The position numbers and the translations under genes are program-made. Positions 47,117 through 57,829 of a DNA stretch of 64,000 bases are shown piece by piece. Source of the DNA: Pseudomonas nunensis. GTDB lineage: Bacteria; Pseudomonadota; Gammaproteobacteria; Pseudomonadales; Pseudomonadaceae. The notes under the pieces are model-generated. The model did not search any database, was not told the origin of the DNA, and worked only from the letters and a program-made list of their open reading frames with translations. Where the stretch lies: NCBI RefSeq assembly GCF_024296925.1, contig NZ_CP101125.1:6636501-6700500 (forward strand). Direction: 5' to 3'. Position 1 is the stretch's first letter. Each line of letters starts with the position of its first letter.

Positions 47117-48050
47117 TCTCTATGGCATCCATCAAAAGGCCACCAATGTCGGTGCCGAAGGCGTTATCAATCTCGCGAATGCAAGTCGGGCTGGTGACGT
47201 TGATTTCGGTCAGGTGCTCGCCGATCACATCCAGGCCAACGAACAGCAGGCCTTTCTCACGCAGGGTCGGGCCGACTTGTGCGGCGATCCAGCGATCCTT
47301 GTCGCTCAGCGGACGGGCTTCGCCACGACCACCGGCCGCGAGGTTGCCACGGGTTTCGCCAGCCGCCGGAATCCGCGCCAGGCAGTAATCCACCGGCTCG
47401 CCGTCGATCATCAGGATGCGTTTGTCGCCATCCTTGATCGCCGGCAGATAGGCCTGGCCCATGATCTGCTGGGTGCCCAGCGCGGTCAGGGTTTCCAGAA
47501 TCACCGACAGGTTCGGATCGCCCGCGCGGTGACGGAAGATCGAGGTACCGCCCATGCCATCCAGCGGCTTGAGGATCACATCGCCGTGCTTGGCGGCGAA
47601 TTCACGCAACACGTCGGCGCGGCGGCTGACCACGGTCGGCGGCGTGCACTGCGGGAACAGCGTGGCGAACAGCTTTTCGTTGCAGTCGCGCAGGCTCTGC
47701 GGCTTGTTGACCACCAGCACGCCGGCGCGCTCGGCTTGCTCCAGCAGGTACGTGGAGTAAACGAATTCCATGTCGAACGGCGGATCCTTGCGCATCAGGA
47801 TCACGTCTAGATCGCTGAGCAGCGCGTCGGTCTCGGCTTCCAGTTCGAACCACTTCTCAGGGTTGGCGAAGACTTTCAGCGGTCGCATCCGCGCCCGTGC
47901 TTCACCTTCGCCCTGGTACAAATCCTTCTGTTCCATATAGAACAGTTCCCAGCCGCGCTTCTGCGCAGCCAGCAGCATGGCCAGCGAGCTATCCTTTTTA
48001 TAGGAAATGCTGGCGATAGGGTCCATGACAATCCCGACGCGAACGCTCAT
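47079..48050 (-). CDS. gshB: Glutathione synthetase
   Basis: 323-residue ATP-grasp ligase joining gamma-glutamylcysteine and glycine. GIVMDPIASISYKKDSSLAMLLAAQ is the family start; VLMRKDPPFDMEFVYSTYLLE, ILKPLDGMGGTSIFR and ITEINVTSPTCIREID-like C-terminal motifs are present. The last residues are encoded by a short-repeat tract and so may vary between strains. Divergent from pilG. Confidence 0.97.
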   Translation of the reverse strand: MSVRVGIVMDPIASISYKKDSSLAMLLAAQKRGWELFYMEQKDLYQGEGEARARMRPLKVFANPEKWFELEAETDALLSDLDVILMRKDPPFDMEFVYSTYLLEQAERAGVLVVNKPQSLRDCNEKLFATLFPQCTPPTVVSRRADVLREFAAKHGDVILKPLDGMGGTSIFRHRAGDPNLSVILETLTALGTQQIMGQAYLPAIKDGDKRILMIDGEPVDYCLARIPAAGETRGNLAAGGRGEARPLSDKDRWIAAQVGPTLREKGLLFVGLDVIGEHLTEINVTSPTCIREIDNAFGTDIGGLLMDAIEKKLQAASLKPQA

Positions 48051-48275
48051 GGGTTTTTCCTCGAAATGGGGTGGTCCGAATGGACACGAAAAAGTGGCGT
48101 CAGAGTGGCGCTGAGTGTGTTCCCGGTCAAGGAAAAACCTCTGCGCGGGTCGGCCGATAGATTGGTTATTGAGACTGTGCTAAAAAGGTCGCCATGTCGC
48201 GCTGGCCCTTCAGTATCAAGGGTTTCGAGCCGTCAAACGGACAAATTGTTTCTCAAAGGCGACGGTAGAGCATTT

Positions 48276-48680
48276 ATGGAACAGCATTCCAGCGCCTTGA
48301 AGGTCATGGTGATCGATGATTCGAAGACGATCCGCCGCACCGCCGAAACGCTGCTGAAAAACGTAGGCTGTGAAGTCATCACGGCCATCGACGGTTTCGA
48401 TGCGCTGGCCAAGATTGCCGACAATCATCCGGGCATTATCTTTGTCGACATCATGATGCCGCGTCTGGATGGTTATCAGACCTGCGCTTTAATCAAGAAC
48501 AACAGTGCGTTCAAGTCCACGCCAGTGATTATGCTGTCGTCCAAGGACGGGCTGTTCGACAAGGCCAAGGGGCGCATCGTCGGCTCCGACCAGTTTTTGA
48601 CCAAGCCTTTCAGCAAGGAAGAACTGCTGAACGCGATTCAGGCCCATGTTCCGGGCTTCGCCGCCGTTTTGCCGCAGTAG
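48276..48680 (+). CDS. pilG: Twitching motility response regulator PilG
   Basis: 134-residue single-domain CheY-like receiver. VMVIDDSKTIRRT holds the acidic pair, FVDIMMPRLDGYQ the phosphorylated Asp, MLSSKD the switch Ser and FLTKPFSKEEL the Lys. In the Chp system it acts with PilB and the adenylate cyclase to promote pilus extension. The ATG at 48276 was preferred to the long open frame from 48066, whose N-terminal part has no homology. The 225 bases upstream carry the operon promoter, but I cannot place it firmly. Confidence 0.96.
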   Translation: MEQHSSALKVMVIDDSKTIRRTAETLLKNVGCEVITAIDGFDALAKIADNHPGIIFVDIMMPRLDGYQTCALIKNNSAFKSTPVIMLSSKDGLFDKAKGRIVGSDQFLTKPFSKEELLNAIQAHVPGFAAVLPQ

Positions 48681-48737
48681 GACACGCACAGTGACGCTCG
48701 GCCAGCGGGCCCGGCGTTGACAAGAATGGGGAAGACC

Positions 48738-49103
48738 ATGGCACGTATTCTGATCGTCGATGATTCGCCGACTGAAATGTACAAACTGACCGGCATGCTG
48801 GAAAAGCACGGTCATGAAGTGTTGAAAGCCGAAAACGGCGCCGACGGCGTGGCCCTGGCCCGCCAGGAAAAACCCGACGCCGTGCTGATGGACATCGTCA
48901 TGCCCGGTCTCAACGGTTTCCAGGCCACCCGCCAGTTGACCAAAGACCCGGAAACCGGGCACATCCCGGTGATCATCATCACCACCAAGGATCAGGAAAC
49001 CGACAAGGTCTGGGGCACGCGCCAGGGCGCCAAGGACTACCTGACCAAACCGGTCGATGAAGACACCCTGATCAAAACCCTGAACAACGTGCTGGCCGGT
49101 TGA
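48738..49103 (+). CDS. pilH: Twitching motility response regulator PilH
   Basis: 121-residue CheY-like receiver: ILIVDDSPTEMYKL, LMDIVMPGLNGFQATRQL (phosphorylated Asp), IIITTKDQETD and YLTKPVDEDTL. PilH is thought to act as phosphate sink and retraction regulator opposite PilG. The ATG at 48738 follows GGGGAAG. 57 bases after pilG and ten before pilI. Confidence 0.96.
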   Translation: MARILIVDDSPTEMYKLTGMLEKHGHEVLKAENGADGVALARQEKPDAVLMDIVMPGLNGFQATRQLTKDPETGHIPVIIITTKDQETDKVWGTRQGAKDYLTKPVDEDTLIKTLNNVLAG

Positions 49104-49113
49104 TCCCCCGGCC

Positions 49114-49668
49114 ATGACCGAGTCGCTGACGGCTTTCGAACTGCTGTTGCAGATCGACCAGCGTTGTCGCGTGCTGGCGGCGGATTTGCCGTCCCAGCCA
49201 ACCCGCCAGGACAGCTGGAGCGGCATCGGTTTTCGCCTGGGCGAGCACTGGTACGTCGCGCCGATGGGCGAAGTCAGCGAAGTCCTGCATGAACCGCGCT
49301 GCACCCAACTGCCCGGCGTCAAACCCTGGGTCAAGGGCGTGGCCAACCTGCGCGGGCGGTTGCTGCCGATCATGGATATCTGCGCCTTCTTTTCGGATAA
49401 AGAGCTCGGGCATGAGTTGTCGGGGGGGCGCAAGCAACGGCGGGTGCTGGTGGTGGAATACAAAGACGTGTTTGCCGGGTTGATGGTCGATGAAGTCTAC
49501 GGCTTGCAGCACTTTGCCCAGGACAGCCTGGAGGCGGTGCCGTCGAACGAGTTGAACGGCGCGATTGGTGCGTTCGTCCAGGGCCGGTTCCAGCGCGAGC
49601 AGAGCTGGCAAGTGTTCAGCCCGTTTGCGTTGGCGCAGTCCCAGGATTTCATGCATGTCGCGGTGTAA
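49114..49668 (+). CDS. pilI: CheW-like coupling protein PilI
   Basis: 184-residue CheW-domain protein linking PilJ to ChpA. GIGFRLGEHWYVAPMGEVSEVL, CTQLPGVKPWVKGVANLRGRLLPIMDI and VVEYKDVFAGLMVDEVYGL are the expected CheW blocks. It is followed by a REPIN before pilJ rather than directly by it. Confidence 0.94.
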   Translation: MTESLTAFELLLQIDQRCRVLAADLPSQPTRQDSWSGIGFRLGEHWYVAPMGEVSEVLHEPRCTQLPGVKPWVKGVANLRGRLLPIMDICAFFSDKELGHELSGGRKQRRVLVVEYKDVFAGLMVDEVYGLQHFAQDSLEAVPSNELNGAIGAFVQGRFQREQSWQVFSPFALAQSQDFMHVAV

Positions 49669-49688
49669 CCGGCCCAACACCCATCCAA

Positions 49689-49778
49689 TGTGGGAGCGGG
49701 CTTGCTCGCGAAGGCGGTGTACCAGTCGACATCAATGCTGAATGACACACCGCCTTCGCGAGCAAGCCCGCTCCCACA
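49689..49778. repeat. REPIN, GTGGGAGCGGGC family, 90 bp, inside the pil-chp operon
   Basis: Perfect inverted arms; spacer ends GGTGTACCA and TGACACACC. It sits between pilI and pilJ on the coding strand, the only REPIN here within a clear same-function operon. Confidence 0.92.
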
Positions 49779-49825
49779 AGGGGATCTACGGCGGGTTCTA
49801 AAGGTTGGTTAACAGGCGAGGACCG

Positions 49826-51883
49826 ATGACAAAAGCAAAAACAGGCAAGCCAGAAGGGTCGCGCAGCCGTTCGCAGATCATCGTGCTGTTTATCGCGCTG
49901 ATCATCTTCATCATGCTGCTGTTCGCCAACTTCGCTTACCTCAATACCCAGGCCACCTACGACAAACAGTACATCGGCCACGCCGGTGAGCTGCGCGTGT
50001 TGTCCCAGCGTATCGCCAAGAACGCCACCGAAGCCGCCGCCGGCAAGGCTGCCGCGTTCAAGTTGCTCAGCGACGCGCGCAACGATTTCGCCCAGCGCTG
50101 GGGTTACCTGAAGAAGGGCGACCCGAGCACCGGTCTGCCGCCCGCACCGTCCACCGTGCGCCCGGAAATGCGCGCCGTGCAACTGGACTGGGAACGCCTG
50201 CTGAAAAACACCGACGCCATTCTCTCCAGCGAACAGACCGTGCTGTCCCTGCATCAGGTCGCCGCGACCCTGGCCGAAACCGTGCCGCAGTTGCAGGTCG
50301 AGTACGAAAAAGTCGTCGAAATCCTCCTTCAACGTGGCGCTCCGGCGGCCCAAGTGGCGATGGCCCAGCGTCAGTCGTTGCTGGCGGAACGGATTCTCGG
50401 CGCAGTAAATACCGTGCTGTCCGGCGACGAAAACTCCCAGCAAGCCGCCGACGCCTTCGGCCGCGATGCCGCACGTTTCGGCCAAGTGTTAACCGGCATG
50501 CTCCAGGGCAACCCGGCACTGAAAGTCAGCCAGGTCGAAGACAAGGACGCACGCGCACGTTTGACCGAAATCTCCGAACTGTTCGAATTCGTCTCCGGTT
50601 CGGTGGATGAAATCCTCGAAACCTCGCCCGAGCTGTTCAAGGTCCGCGAGTCGGCGACCAGCATCTTCACCCTGTCGCAAACCCTGCTCGACGAAGCCTC
50701 GCACCTGGCCACCGGCTTCGAAAACCTGGCCGGCGGGCGCAACACCGACACCATCGGCGGCTACGTGCTGGGCTTGCTGGCGTTGATGTCGATCATCCTC
50801 ATCGGTCTGGTGATGGTCCGTGAAACCAATCGCCAACTTCAGGAAACCGCCGAGAAGAACGAGCGCAACCAGAACGCGATCATGCGTCTGCTCGACGAAA
50901 TCGAAGACCTCGCCGACGGCGACCTGACTGTGACCGCCTCGGTGACCGAAGACTTCACCGGCACCATCGCCGACTCGATCAACTATTCCGTCGATCAACT
51001 GCGCGATCTGGTGGCGACCATCAACCTCACCGCCGGGCAAGTCGCCGCCGCCGTGCAGGAAACCCAGGCCACCGCGATGCATCTGGCCCAGGCCTCGGAA
51101 CATCAGGCTCAACAGATCAGCGAAGCCTCGACGGCGATCAACGACATGGCCCAGTCCATCGATCAGGTCTCGGCCAACGCCGCCGAATCCTCTGCGGTGG
51201 CTGAGCGTTCGGTGGAAATCGCCAACAAGGGCAACGAGGTGGTGCACAACACCATCCACGGCATGGACAACATTCGCGAACAGATCCAGGACACCGCCAA
51301 ACGCATCAAGCGTCTTGGCGAGTCTTCCCAGGAAATCGGCGACATCGTCAGCCTGATCGACGACATTGCCGACCAGACCAACATCCTCGCGCTCAACGCG
51401 GCAATCCAGGCCTCCATGGCCGGTGACGCCGGGCGCGGGTTTGCCGTGGTGGCCGACGAAGTGCAGCGGCTGGCCGAGCGCTCGTCCGCCGCGACCCGAC
51501 AAATTGAAACCCTGGTCCGGGCGATCCAGACTGATACCAATGAGGCGGTGATCTCCATGGAGCAGACCACCACCGAAGTGGTGCGCGGCGCGCGGCTGGC
51601 GCAGGATGCCGGTGTGGCCCTGGAAGAAATCGAAGGCGTGTCGAAGACTCTCGCGGCGCTGATCCAGAGCATTTCCAACGCGGCGCAGCAACAGACGTCG
51701 TCGGCCGGGCAGATTTCCCTGACCATGAACGTGATCCAGCAGATCACCACGCAGACGTCGTCCGGCTCCACGGCGACCGCCGAAAGCATCGGCAACCTGG
51801 CGAAAATGGCCAGTCAGTTGCGGCGCTCGGTCTCGGGCTTCACCTTGCCGACCGAGCCCAAGCAGGCCACGGACAACGCGTGA
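49826..51883 (+). CDS. pilJ: Methyl-accepting chemotaxis protein PilJ
   Basis: 685-residue inner-membrane receptor of the twitching chemosensory system. TM1 near residues 21-43, a periplasmic domain of about 260 residues with the helical PilJ repeats ([27 protein letters not shown]), TM2 near 308-332, HAMP, then an MCP signalling domain whose tip reads [21 protein letters not shown]. No adaptation methyltransferase gene (pilK) follows. The ATG at 49826 has GCGAGGA upstream. Confidence 0.96.
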   Translation: MTKAKTGKPEGSRSRSQIIVLFIALIIFIMLLFANFAYLNTQATYDKQYIGHAGELRVLSQRIAKNATEAAAGKAAAFKLLSDARNDFAQRWGYLKKGDPSTGLPPAPSTVRPEMRAVQLDWERLLKNTDAILSSEQTVLSLHQVAATLAETVPQLQVEYEKVVEILLQRGAPAAQVAMAQRQSLLAERILGAVNTVLSGDENSQQAADAFGRDAARFGQVLTGMLQGNPALKVSQVEDKDARARLTEISELFEFVSGSVDEILETSPELFKVRESATSIFTLSQTLLDEASHLATGFENLAGGRNTDTIGGYVLGLLALMSIILIGLVMVRETNRQLQETAEKNERNQNAIMRLLDEIEDLADGDLTVTASVTEDFTGTIADSINYSVDQLRDLVATINLTAGQVAAAVQETQATAMHLAQASEHQAQQISEASTAINDMAQSIDQVSANAAESSAVAERSVEIANKGNEVVHNTIHGMDNIREQIQDTAKRIKRLGESSQEIGDIVSLIDDIADQTNILALNAAIQASMAGDAGRGFAVVADEVQRLAERSSAATRQIETLVRAIQTDTNEAVISMEQTTTEVVRGARLAQDAGVALEEIEGVSKTLAALIQSISNAAQQQTSSAGQISLTMNVIQQITTQTSSGSTATAESIGNLAKMASQLRRSVSGFTLPTEPKQATDNA

Positions 51884-51934
51884 ACGCCTGCGGGCGTATG
51901 AATTGCTGCGGTAGAAATAGAGAGCGGAGTGGTT

Positions 51935-54900
51935 ATGGGTGATCGGCACGACTATGTGGCCCTCGAGTGGGTCAAAGGCGAGATTGCCGAAACGCTGAAG
52001 CAGGCTCATCAAGCGTTGGAACAACTGCTGGATGACCCGCAGGCGACGCACGCGCTGAGTGAGTGCCTGGCGTGCATCCATCAGGTTCACGGCAGTTTGC
52101 AGATGGTCGAGTTCTACGGCGCGGCGCTGCTCGCCGAAGAGATGGAGCAACTGACCGCTGCCCTGCAACAAAACCGCGTCAGTCATCGCGATGAAGCCAT
52201 TCATCTGTTAAGACAGGCACTGGGGCAACTGCCGATCTACCTCGACCGGGTGCAAGGCGCACGCCGGGATTTGCCGCTGGTGGTGCTGCCGCTGATCAAC
52301 GATTTGCGCAGCGCACGCGGCGAAAGCCTGTTGTCGGAAACCAGCCTGTTCAGCCCGCAATTGCCGGAGTTGTCGCCCCTGGACGACGCAGAACTGGCGC
52401 GGCTTGAGCCGGCAGACTTGCCCAATGTGCTGCGCAAGTTGCGGCAAATGTTGCAGATGGCCTTGGTCGGTTTGCTTCGCGAGCAGGATGGCGAAACCAA
52501 TCTGGATTACCTGACCAAAGTCTTCGCCCGGCTCGAAGCGTTGTGCGGTAACGCGCCGCTGAGCCCGTTGTGGCAGGTCGCTTCGGCGCTGGTCGAAGGC
52601 CTGCAAAAAGGCGCGATAGCCAACAGCCCGGCGCTGCGCAGCCTGTTCAAGGACGCCGACAAGGAACTCAAACGCTTGCTGGAACAGGGCATGGCCGGCG
52701 TCAATCAGGCGCCGCCGCCCGAGCTGCTGAAAAGCTTGTTGTTCTACATTGCCAAAGCCGAACATCCCACCGGGCAGATGCTGACCATGAAAGATCGCTA
52801 CGGACTGGACGATGCGCTGCCCGACAGCGCGATGGTCGACGAAGAACGCGCACGCCTCGCCGGCCCCGACCGCGATGCCATGCGCTCGGTGCTCGCCGCG
52901 CTGTGCGAAGAACTGGTGCGGGTCAAGGAACGCCTGGACCTGTTCGTGCGCAGCGACCGCCAGCACACCTCGGACCTCGAAAGCCTGCTCGCGCCCCTGC
53001 GGCAAATCGCCGACACGTTGGCGGTGCTCGGTTTCGGCCAGCCGCGCAAGGTCATCATCGATCAACTGGCGGTGGTGCTGAGCCTCGCCCAGGGCCAGCG
53101 CGAACCCAACGACGCGATCCTGATGGACGTGGCCGGCGCCTTGCTCTACGTCGAAGCAACGCTGGCCGGAATGGTCGGCACCGTGGAGCCGGAAAGCCAG
53201 GAAGAAAGCCGCCTGCCCACCACCGACCTGACCCAGATTCACCAGATCGTGATTCGCGAAGCGCGGATCTGCCTGCAACAAGCCAAGGACATGATCGTCG
53301 ACTACATCGACGCCGATTGGGATCGCCAGCAACTGCAACCGTTGCCGGCGTTGCTGACCCAAGTGCGCGGAGCATTGGCGATGATTCCGCTGACCCGTGC
53401 CGCGAGCCTGATCGAAGCCTGCAACGGCTTTATCCGCGAACACCTGCTGGTGGATACCGATCATCCCGGCTGGCAGCAACTCGACAACCTGGCCGACGTC
53501 ATCACCAGCATCGAGTACTACCTGGAACGTCTGAATGACGATCCGCAAGAGGCGGACGAACAACTGCTCGACGTCGCTGAAAACAGCCTCGCCTCACTCG
53601 GGTTTTTCCCCAGCGAAAAACTCGTGCCGGTGCTCGAAGACGTACTCAGCCCCAACGAAGCCCAGGTCATGCAGGACCTGCAAGAACTGGACGATCCCGA
53701 AACCGTGCAATCCCTGGCCGCGGTGTTGGCCAGCCCGGTTTCCGCCGTCAACCCGCCCGCCCTGAACACCCCGGGCAGCCTGTTGCCGCCGCCGTTCGGC
53801 GAAGAACCGGTGGACGATGAACTGCGGGAAGTCTTCCTCGAAGAAACCGACGAAGTCTTGGAAGTGCTGCACGAATACCTGCCGCGCTGGTCGGCCAACG
53901 TTGACGACGCCGCTGCGTTGAGCGAACTGCGCCGCGCCTTTCACACCTTGAAAGGCAGTGGCCGGATGGTCCGCGCATTAGTGCTGGGCGAAATGGCCTG
54001 GGCCATGGAAAACCTGCTCAATCGGGTGCTGGAACACAGCGTTAAGCCTGGGCTCGCGGTGCAACAACTGCTGACCGATGCACTGAATCTGTTGCCGGAA
54101 CTCATCAGCGAATTCGCCGCCAATGCCCAGCGCCAGCGCGACGACGTGGACCGCTTGGCTGCCCGCGCGCATGCCTTGGCCAAGGGCGATGAATCGCTGT
54201 CCGACGAGGACACTCAAGACGTCGCCGCACTCGATCCGTTGTTGCTGGAGATCTTCCGCAACGAGGCCGAAACCCACCTCACCAGCCTCAATCGCTTCCT
54301 TGATCAAGCCGCCGAACACGTGCCGCTGCAAGCCAGCGACGAGTTGCAACGCGCCTTGCACACCCTCAAGGGCAGCGCCTCGATGGCTGGCGTATTGCCA
54401 ATTGCCGAGCTGGCCGCGCCGCTGGATCAATTGGCCCGCGAGTACAAGGCGCACTTGATTGCTCTGGACCTGGATGAAGTCGAATTGCTGCTGGAAGCCG
54501 AAGGGCTGTTTCGCCTCGGTTTGCGTCAGCTCAAGACCGATCCGCTCGCGGAGATTCCCGACGCCCGCTCGCTGATCGAACGCACCCATGCGCTGCTGGA
54601 CGAACGCCTGCAAGCCGTCCTCAGCGCGCCAAACCGGGCGTTGCGGGTCAAGCGCGATCCGCAACTGATCAACAACTTTCTGGCCCAGGGCATGGACATC
54701 CTGCTCGACGCCGAAAGCCTGTTGCAGCGTTGGCAGCAGCACCCCGGCGAGCGCCAGGAACTCAGCGCGTTGCTCGACGAACTGACCACCCTTGGCGAAG
54801 GCGCGCACCTCGCCGATCTGCACCCGGTGGATGAGCTCTGCGAAGCCTTGCTCGACCTGTATGGCGCGGTGGAAGAGAGCAGCCTGGCGGTCAGCGACGC

Positions 54901-57829
54901 GTTTTTCCATGAGGCGCAAAGTGCCCACGAAGCGCTGATCAACATGCTCGACGAACTGGCCGCCGGCCAGGAAGTCAGCCCGCAACCGGAACGTGTGCGG
55001 GCCTTGCGCGGGTTGCTCGATACCAGCCTCGACCCGTCGGCCATGGGCCTGATTCGCAGCGATGGCAGTCGCACCCTGAGCATTCGCGAACTCGGTAGCG
55101 CCACCGCTGAGCTTTCGCACACCGCGACGCAGATTGAACGCGACGACGAGATCGTTTCGATCTTCCTCGAAGAAGCCGTGGATATCCTCGAAAGCGCCGG
55201 CCAGGCCTTGCAGCGCTGGTTGAGCGACCCGGACAACGCCGCGCCGCTGTCGTCCTTGCAGCGAGATTTGCACACCCTCAAGGGCGGCGCGCGGATGGCC
55301 GAGGTCGAGGCGGTCGGTGACCTCGCTCATGAGTTGGAAAACCTTTACGAAGGTTTGGTGGACCGTCGTTACAGCCACAGCGAAACCCTGGCGCGGCTGC
55401 TGCAAACCAGTCACGACCGCTTGGCGGTGCTGCTTGAGCAACTGCAAAACCAGAAAGCGCTGGGTGATCCGGACGAGCTGATCGCGGCGATTCGCGAGTT
55501 TCGCCAGGGCAATACCGTCACCGCTGAAACCGTCGAACCGGCCCACGGACATGATTCACCGGGGCATGACCCGGAACTGTTGGAAATCTTCCTCGAAGAA
55601 GGTTTCGACATCATCGAAAACTCTGGCGCGGCGCTGGTGCGCTGGCAGGCCGAGCCGTCGAACCGTCAGGAAGTCGAAACCCTGCTGCGGGATCTGCACA
55701 CGCTGAAGGGCGGCGCGCGGATGGTGGAAATCGCCCCGATCGGCGATTTGGCCCATGAGCTGGAATTCCTCTACGAAGGCCTGTCGGCGGGCGTGCTGCA
55801 ACCGACGGCGGCGCTGTTCACGCTATTGCAAAGCAGCCACGACCGCTTGGCGCAGATGCTCGACGCCACCCGCGCCGGCCAGCCTTGCCCGCCAGCGGAT
55901 CGACTGATCGATGCGATCAAAAACTTCAGCCATCCAGTCGTTCCCGAAGCCCCGGTCGTCGCGCCGGTGGCTGCCAAGATTGAAGTGCCGGCGCCTGACG
56001 CTGGCGCCGACATGGTCAAGGTCTCGGCCGAACTGCTCGACGATCTGGTCAACCTTGCCGGGGAAACCTCGATCTTCCGTGGACGCATCGAACAGCAGGT
56101 CAACGATGCCCGCGTCGCGCTGAGCGAAATGGAAACCACCATTGAGCGGATGCGCGACCAGTTGCGCCGCCTCGACACCGAAACACAGGGCCGGATTCTC
56201 AGCCGTCAGCAAGTCGAAGCCGAACGCCTGGGCTACGAAGAATTCGATCCGCTGGAAATGGACCGCCACTCGCAATTGCAGCAACTGTCCCGGGCGCTGT
56301 TCGAATCCGCCTCCGATTTGCTCGACCTCAAGGAAACCCTCGACCGGACCAATCAGGACGCGGAAAACCTGCTGCAACAGCAGGGCCGCATCAACACCGA
56401 ATTGCAGGAAGGCCTGATGCGCACGCGCATGGTGCCGTTCGAACGGATGCTGCCGCGCTTGAAACGCATCGTCCGTCAGGTGTCCAGCGAGTTGGGCAAG
56501 GACGTGGAGTTCGTAGTCGGCAACGCCGAAGGCGAGATGGATCGCAACGTGCTGGAGCGCATGGCCGCGCCGCTGGAGCACATGCTGCGCAACGCTGTGG
56601 ATCACGGTTTGGAATCCGCTGAAGTGCGGGTCGCGGCGGGGAAACCGGCGCAGGGTCGTATTACGCTGGACCTCGCGCGCGAGGGCGGCGACATCATTTT
56701 CGACATCCGCGATGACGGCGCCGGCGTGCCGCTGGACGCGGTGCGGCGCAAGGCAATCAAGCGCGGCATGCTCGCGCCGGACAGCGACATCAGCGACCGC
56801 GACGTGCTGCAGTTCATCCTGCAACCGGGGTTCTCCACCGCCGAGAAAATCACCCAGATTTCCGGGCGCGGCGTCGGCATGGACGTGGTGCATGAAGAAG
56901 TGCGGCAGCTCGGTGGCAGCATGTTTATCGATTCTGTGCCGGGGCAGGGTGTGCATTTCCGCATTCGTTTGCCGTTTACCGTGTCGGTCAACCGGGCGCT
57001 GATGGTGCAATGCGGTGAGGATCAATACGCGATCCCGTTGAACACCATCGACGGCATCGTCCGCGTGCTGCCCAACGAACTCGAAGGCCATTACCGCCTC
57101 GATCCGCCGACCTACAAATACGCCGGGCAGCACTATGAACTGTGCTACCTCGGCGAACTGCTGAAAACCAGCACCCGCCCGAAACTGCTGGGCCAGAGCC
57201 TGCCGTTGCCGGTGTTGCTGGTGCAATGCAACGAACGGCACATCGCGGTGCAGGTTGATTCGATGGCCGGCACGCGCGAGATCGTGGTCAAAAGCCTCGG
57301 CCCGCAATTTGCGGCGGTGCAGGGCTTGTCCGGGGCGACGATTCTCGGCGATGGCCGGGTGGTGCTGATTCTGGATTTGCTGGCGCCGATCCGTGCCATG
57401 CAAACCCGCGTGCCGCAACGGCCGGTGACCCAGGATGTCGAGGCTGAGCCGCACAAGCCATTGCTGGTGTTGGTGGTGGACGACTCGGTGACCGTGCGCA
57501 AAGTCACCAGCCGTTTGCTCGAACGCCACGGCATGAACGTGCTGACCGCCAAGGACGGGGTCGACGCCATGCTGCTGCTCGAAGATCACCTGCCCGACGT
57601 GATGCTGCTGGACATCGAAATGCCGCGCATGGACGGCTTCGAAGTCGCCACCCAAGTGCGCGCCGACGAACGTTTGCAGCACCTGCCGATCATCATGATC
57701 ACCTCGCGCACCGGCCAGAAACACCGCGACCGCGCCATGGCCATCGGCGTCAACGACTACCTCGGCAAGCCGTACCAGGAATCGGTGCTGCTCGAAAGCA
57801 TCGCCCTGTGGAGCAAAACCCATGCTTGA
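51935..57829 (+). CDS. chpA: ChpA-type hybrid chemotaxis histidine kinase with multiple phosphotransfer domains
   Basis: 1964 residues. The N-terminal 600 residues hold FimL/ChpA-like helical domains with degenerate sites (HQVHGSLQ near 52). Four canonical Hpt domains with HTLKG follow near residues 670, 809, 1112 and 1255; a further Hpt-like domain near 940-1050 has Thr in place of His (LTTLGEG). Then come dimerisation, HATPase (NAVDHGLES, DDGAGV, GRGVGMDVVHEEV), CheW-like and C-terminal receiver domains (LVVDDSVTVRK, MLLDIEMPRMDG). P. aeruginosa ChpA is about 2470 residues, so this form is about 500 shorter. ATG 51935 with GGAG upstream is chosen over GTG 51929. Its stop overlaps chpC. Confidence 0.95.
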   Translation: MGDRHDYVALEWVKGEIAETLKQAHQALEQLLDDPQATHALSECLACIHQVHGSLQMVEFYGAALLAEEMEQLTAALQQNRVSHRDEAIHLLRQALGQLPIYLDRVQGARRDLPLVVLPLINDLRSARGESLLSETSLFSPQLPELSPLDDAELARLEPADLPNVLRKLRQMLQMALVGLLREQDGETNLDYLTKVFARLEALCGNAPLSPLWQVASALVEGLQKGAIANSPALRSLFKDADKELKRLLEQGMAGVNQAPPPELLKSLLFYIAKAEHPTGQMLTMKDRYGLDDALPDSAMVDEERARLAGPDRDAMRSVLAALCEELVRVKERLDLFVRSDRQHTSDLESLLAPLRQIADTLAVLGFGQPRKVIIDQLAVVLSLAQGQREPNDAILMDVAGALLYVEATLAGMVGTVEPESQEESRLPTTDLTQIHQIVIREARICLQQAKDMIVDYIDADWDRQQLQPLPALLTQVRGALAMIPLTRAASLIEACNGFIREHLLVDTDHPGWQQLDNLADVITSIEYYLERLNDDPQEADEQLLDVAENSLASLGFFPSEKLVPVLEDVLSPNEAQVMQDLQELDDPETVQSLAAVLASPVSAVNPPALNTPGSLLPPPFGEEPVDDELREVFLEETDEVLEVLHEYLPRWSANVDDAAALSELRRAFHTLKGSGRMVRALVLGEMAWAMENLLNRVLEHSVKPGLAVQQLLTDALNLLPELISEFAANAQRQRDDVDRLAARAHALAKGDESLSDEDTQDVAALDPLLLEIFRNEAETHLTSLNRFLDQAAEHVPLQASDELQRALHTLKGSASMAGVLPIAELAAPLDQLAREYKAHLIALDLDEVELLLEAEGLFRLGLRQLKTDPLAEIPDARSLIERTHALLDERLQAVLSAPNRALRVKRDPQLINNFLAQGMDILLDAESLLQRWQQHPGERQELSALLDELTTLGEGAHLADLHPVDELCEALLDLYGAVEESSLAVSDAFFHEAQSAHEALINMLDELAAGQEVSPQPERVRALRGLLDTSLDPSAMGLIRSDGSRTLSIRELGSATAELSHTATQIERDDEIVSIFLEEAVDILESAGQALQRWLSDPDNAAPLSSLQRDLHTLKGGARMAEVEAVGDLAHELENLYEGLVDRRYSHSETLARLLQTSHDRLAVLLEQLQNQKALGDPDELIAAIREFRQGNTVTAETVEPAHGHDSPGHDPELLEIFLEEGFDIIENSGAALVRWQAEPSNRQEVETLLRDLHTLKGGARMVEIAPIGDLAHELEFLYEGLSAGVLQPTAALFTLLQSSHDRLAQMLDATRAGQPCPPADRLIDAIKNFSHPVVPEAPVVAPVAAKIEVPAPDAGADMVKVSAELLDDLVNLAGETSIFRGRIEQQVNDARVALSEMETTIERMRDQLRRLDTETQGRILSRQQVEAERLGYEEFDPLEMDRHSQLQQLSRALFESASDLLDLKETLDRTNQDAENLLQQQGRINTELQEGLMRTRMVPFERMLPRLKRIVRQVSSELGKDVEFVVGNAEGEMDRNVLERMAAPLEHMLRNAVDHGLESAEVRVAAGKPAQGRITLDLAREGGDIIFDIRDDGAGVPLDAVRRKAIKRGMLAPDSDISDRDVLQFILQPGFSTAEKITQISGRGVGMDVVHEEVRQLGGSMFIDSVPGQGVHFRIRLPFTVSVNRALMVQCGEDQYAIPLNTIDGIVRVLPNELEGHYRLDPPTYKYAGQHYELCYLGELLKTSTRPKLLGQSLPLPVLLVQCNERHIAVQVDSMAGTREIVVKSLGPQFAAVQGLSGATILGDGRVVLILDLLAPIRAMQTRVPQRPVTQDVEAEPHKPLLVLVVDDSVTVRKVTSRLLERHGMNVLTAKDGVDAMLLLEDHLPDVMLLDIEMPRMDGFEVATQVRADERLQHLPIIMITSRTGQKHRDRAMAIGVNDYLGKPYQESVLLESIALWSKTHA

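Noticed and set aside
48066..48275. Long N-terminal extension of PilG
   Set aside because: The receiver domain starts at MEQHSSALKV; the upstream residues show no homology and would occupy the promoter region.
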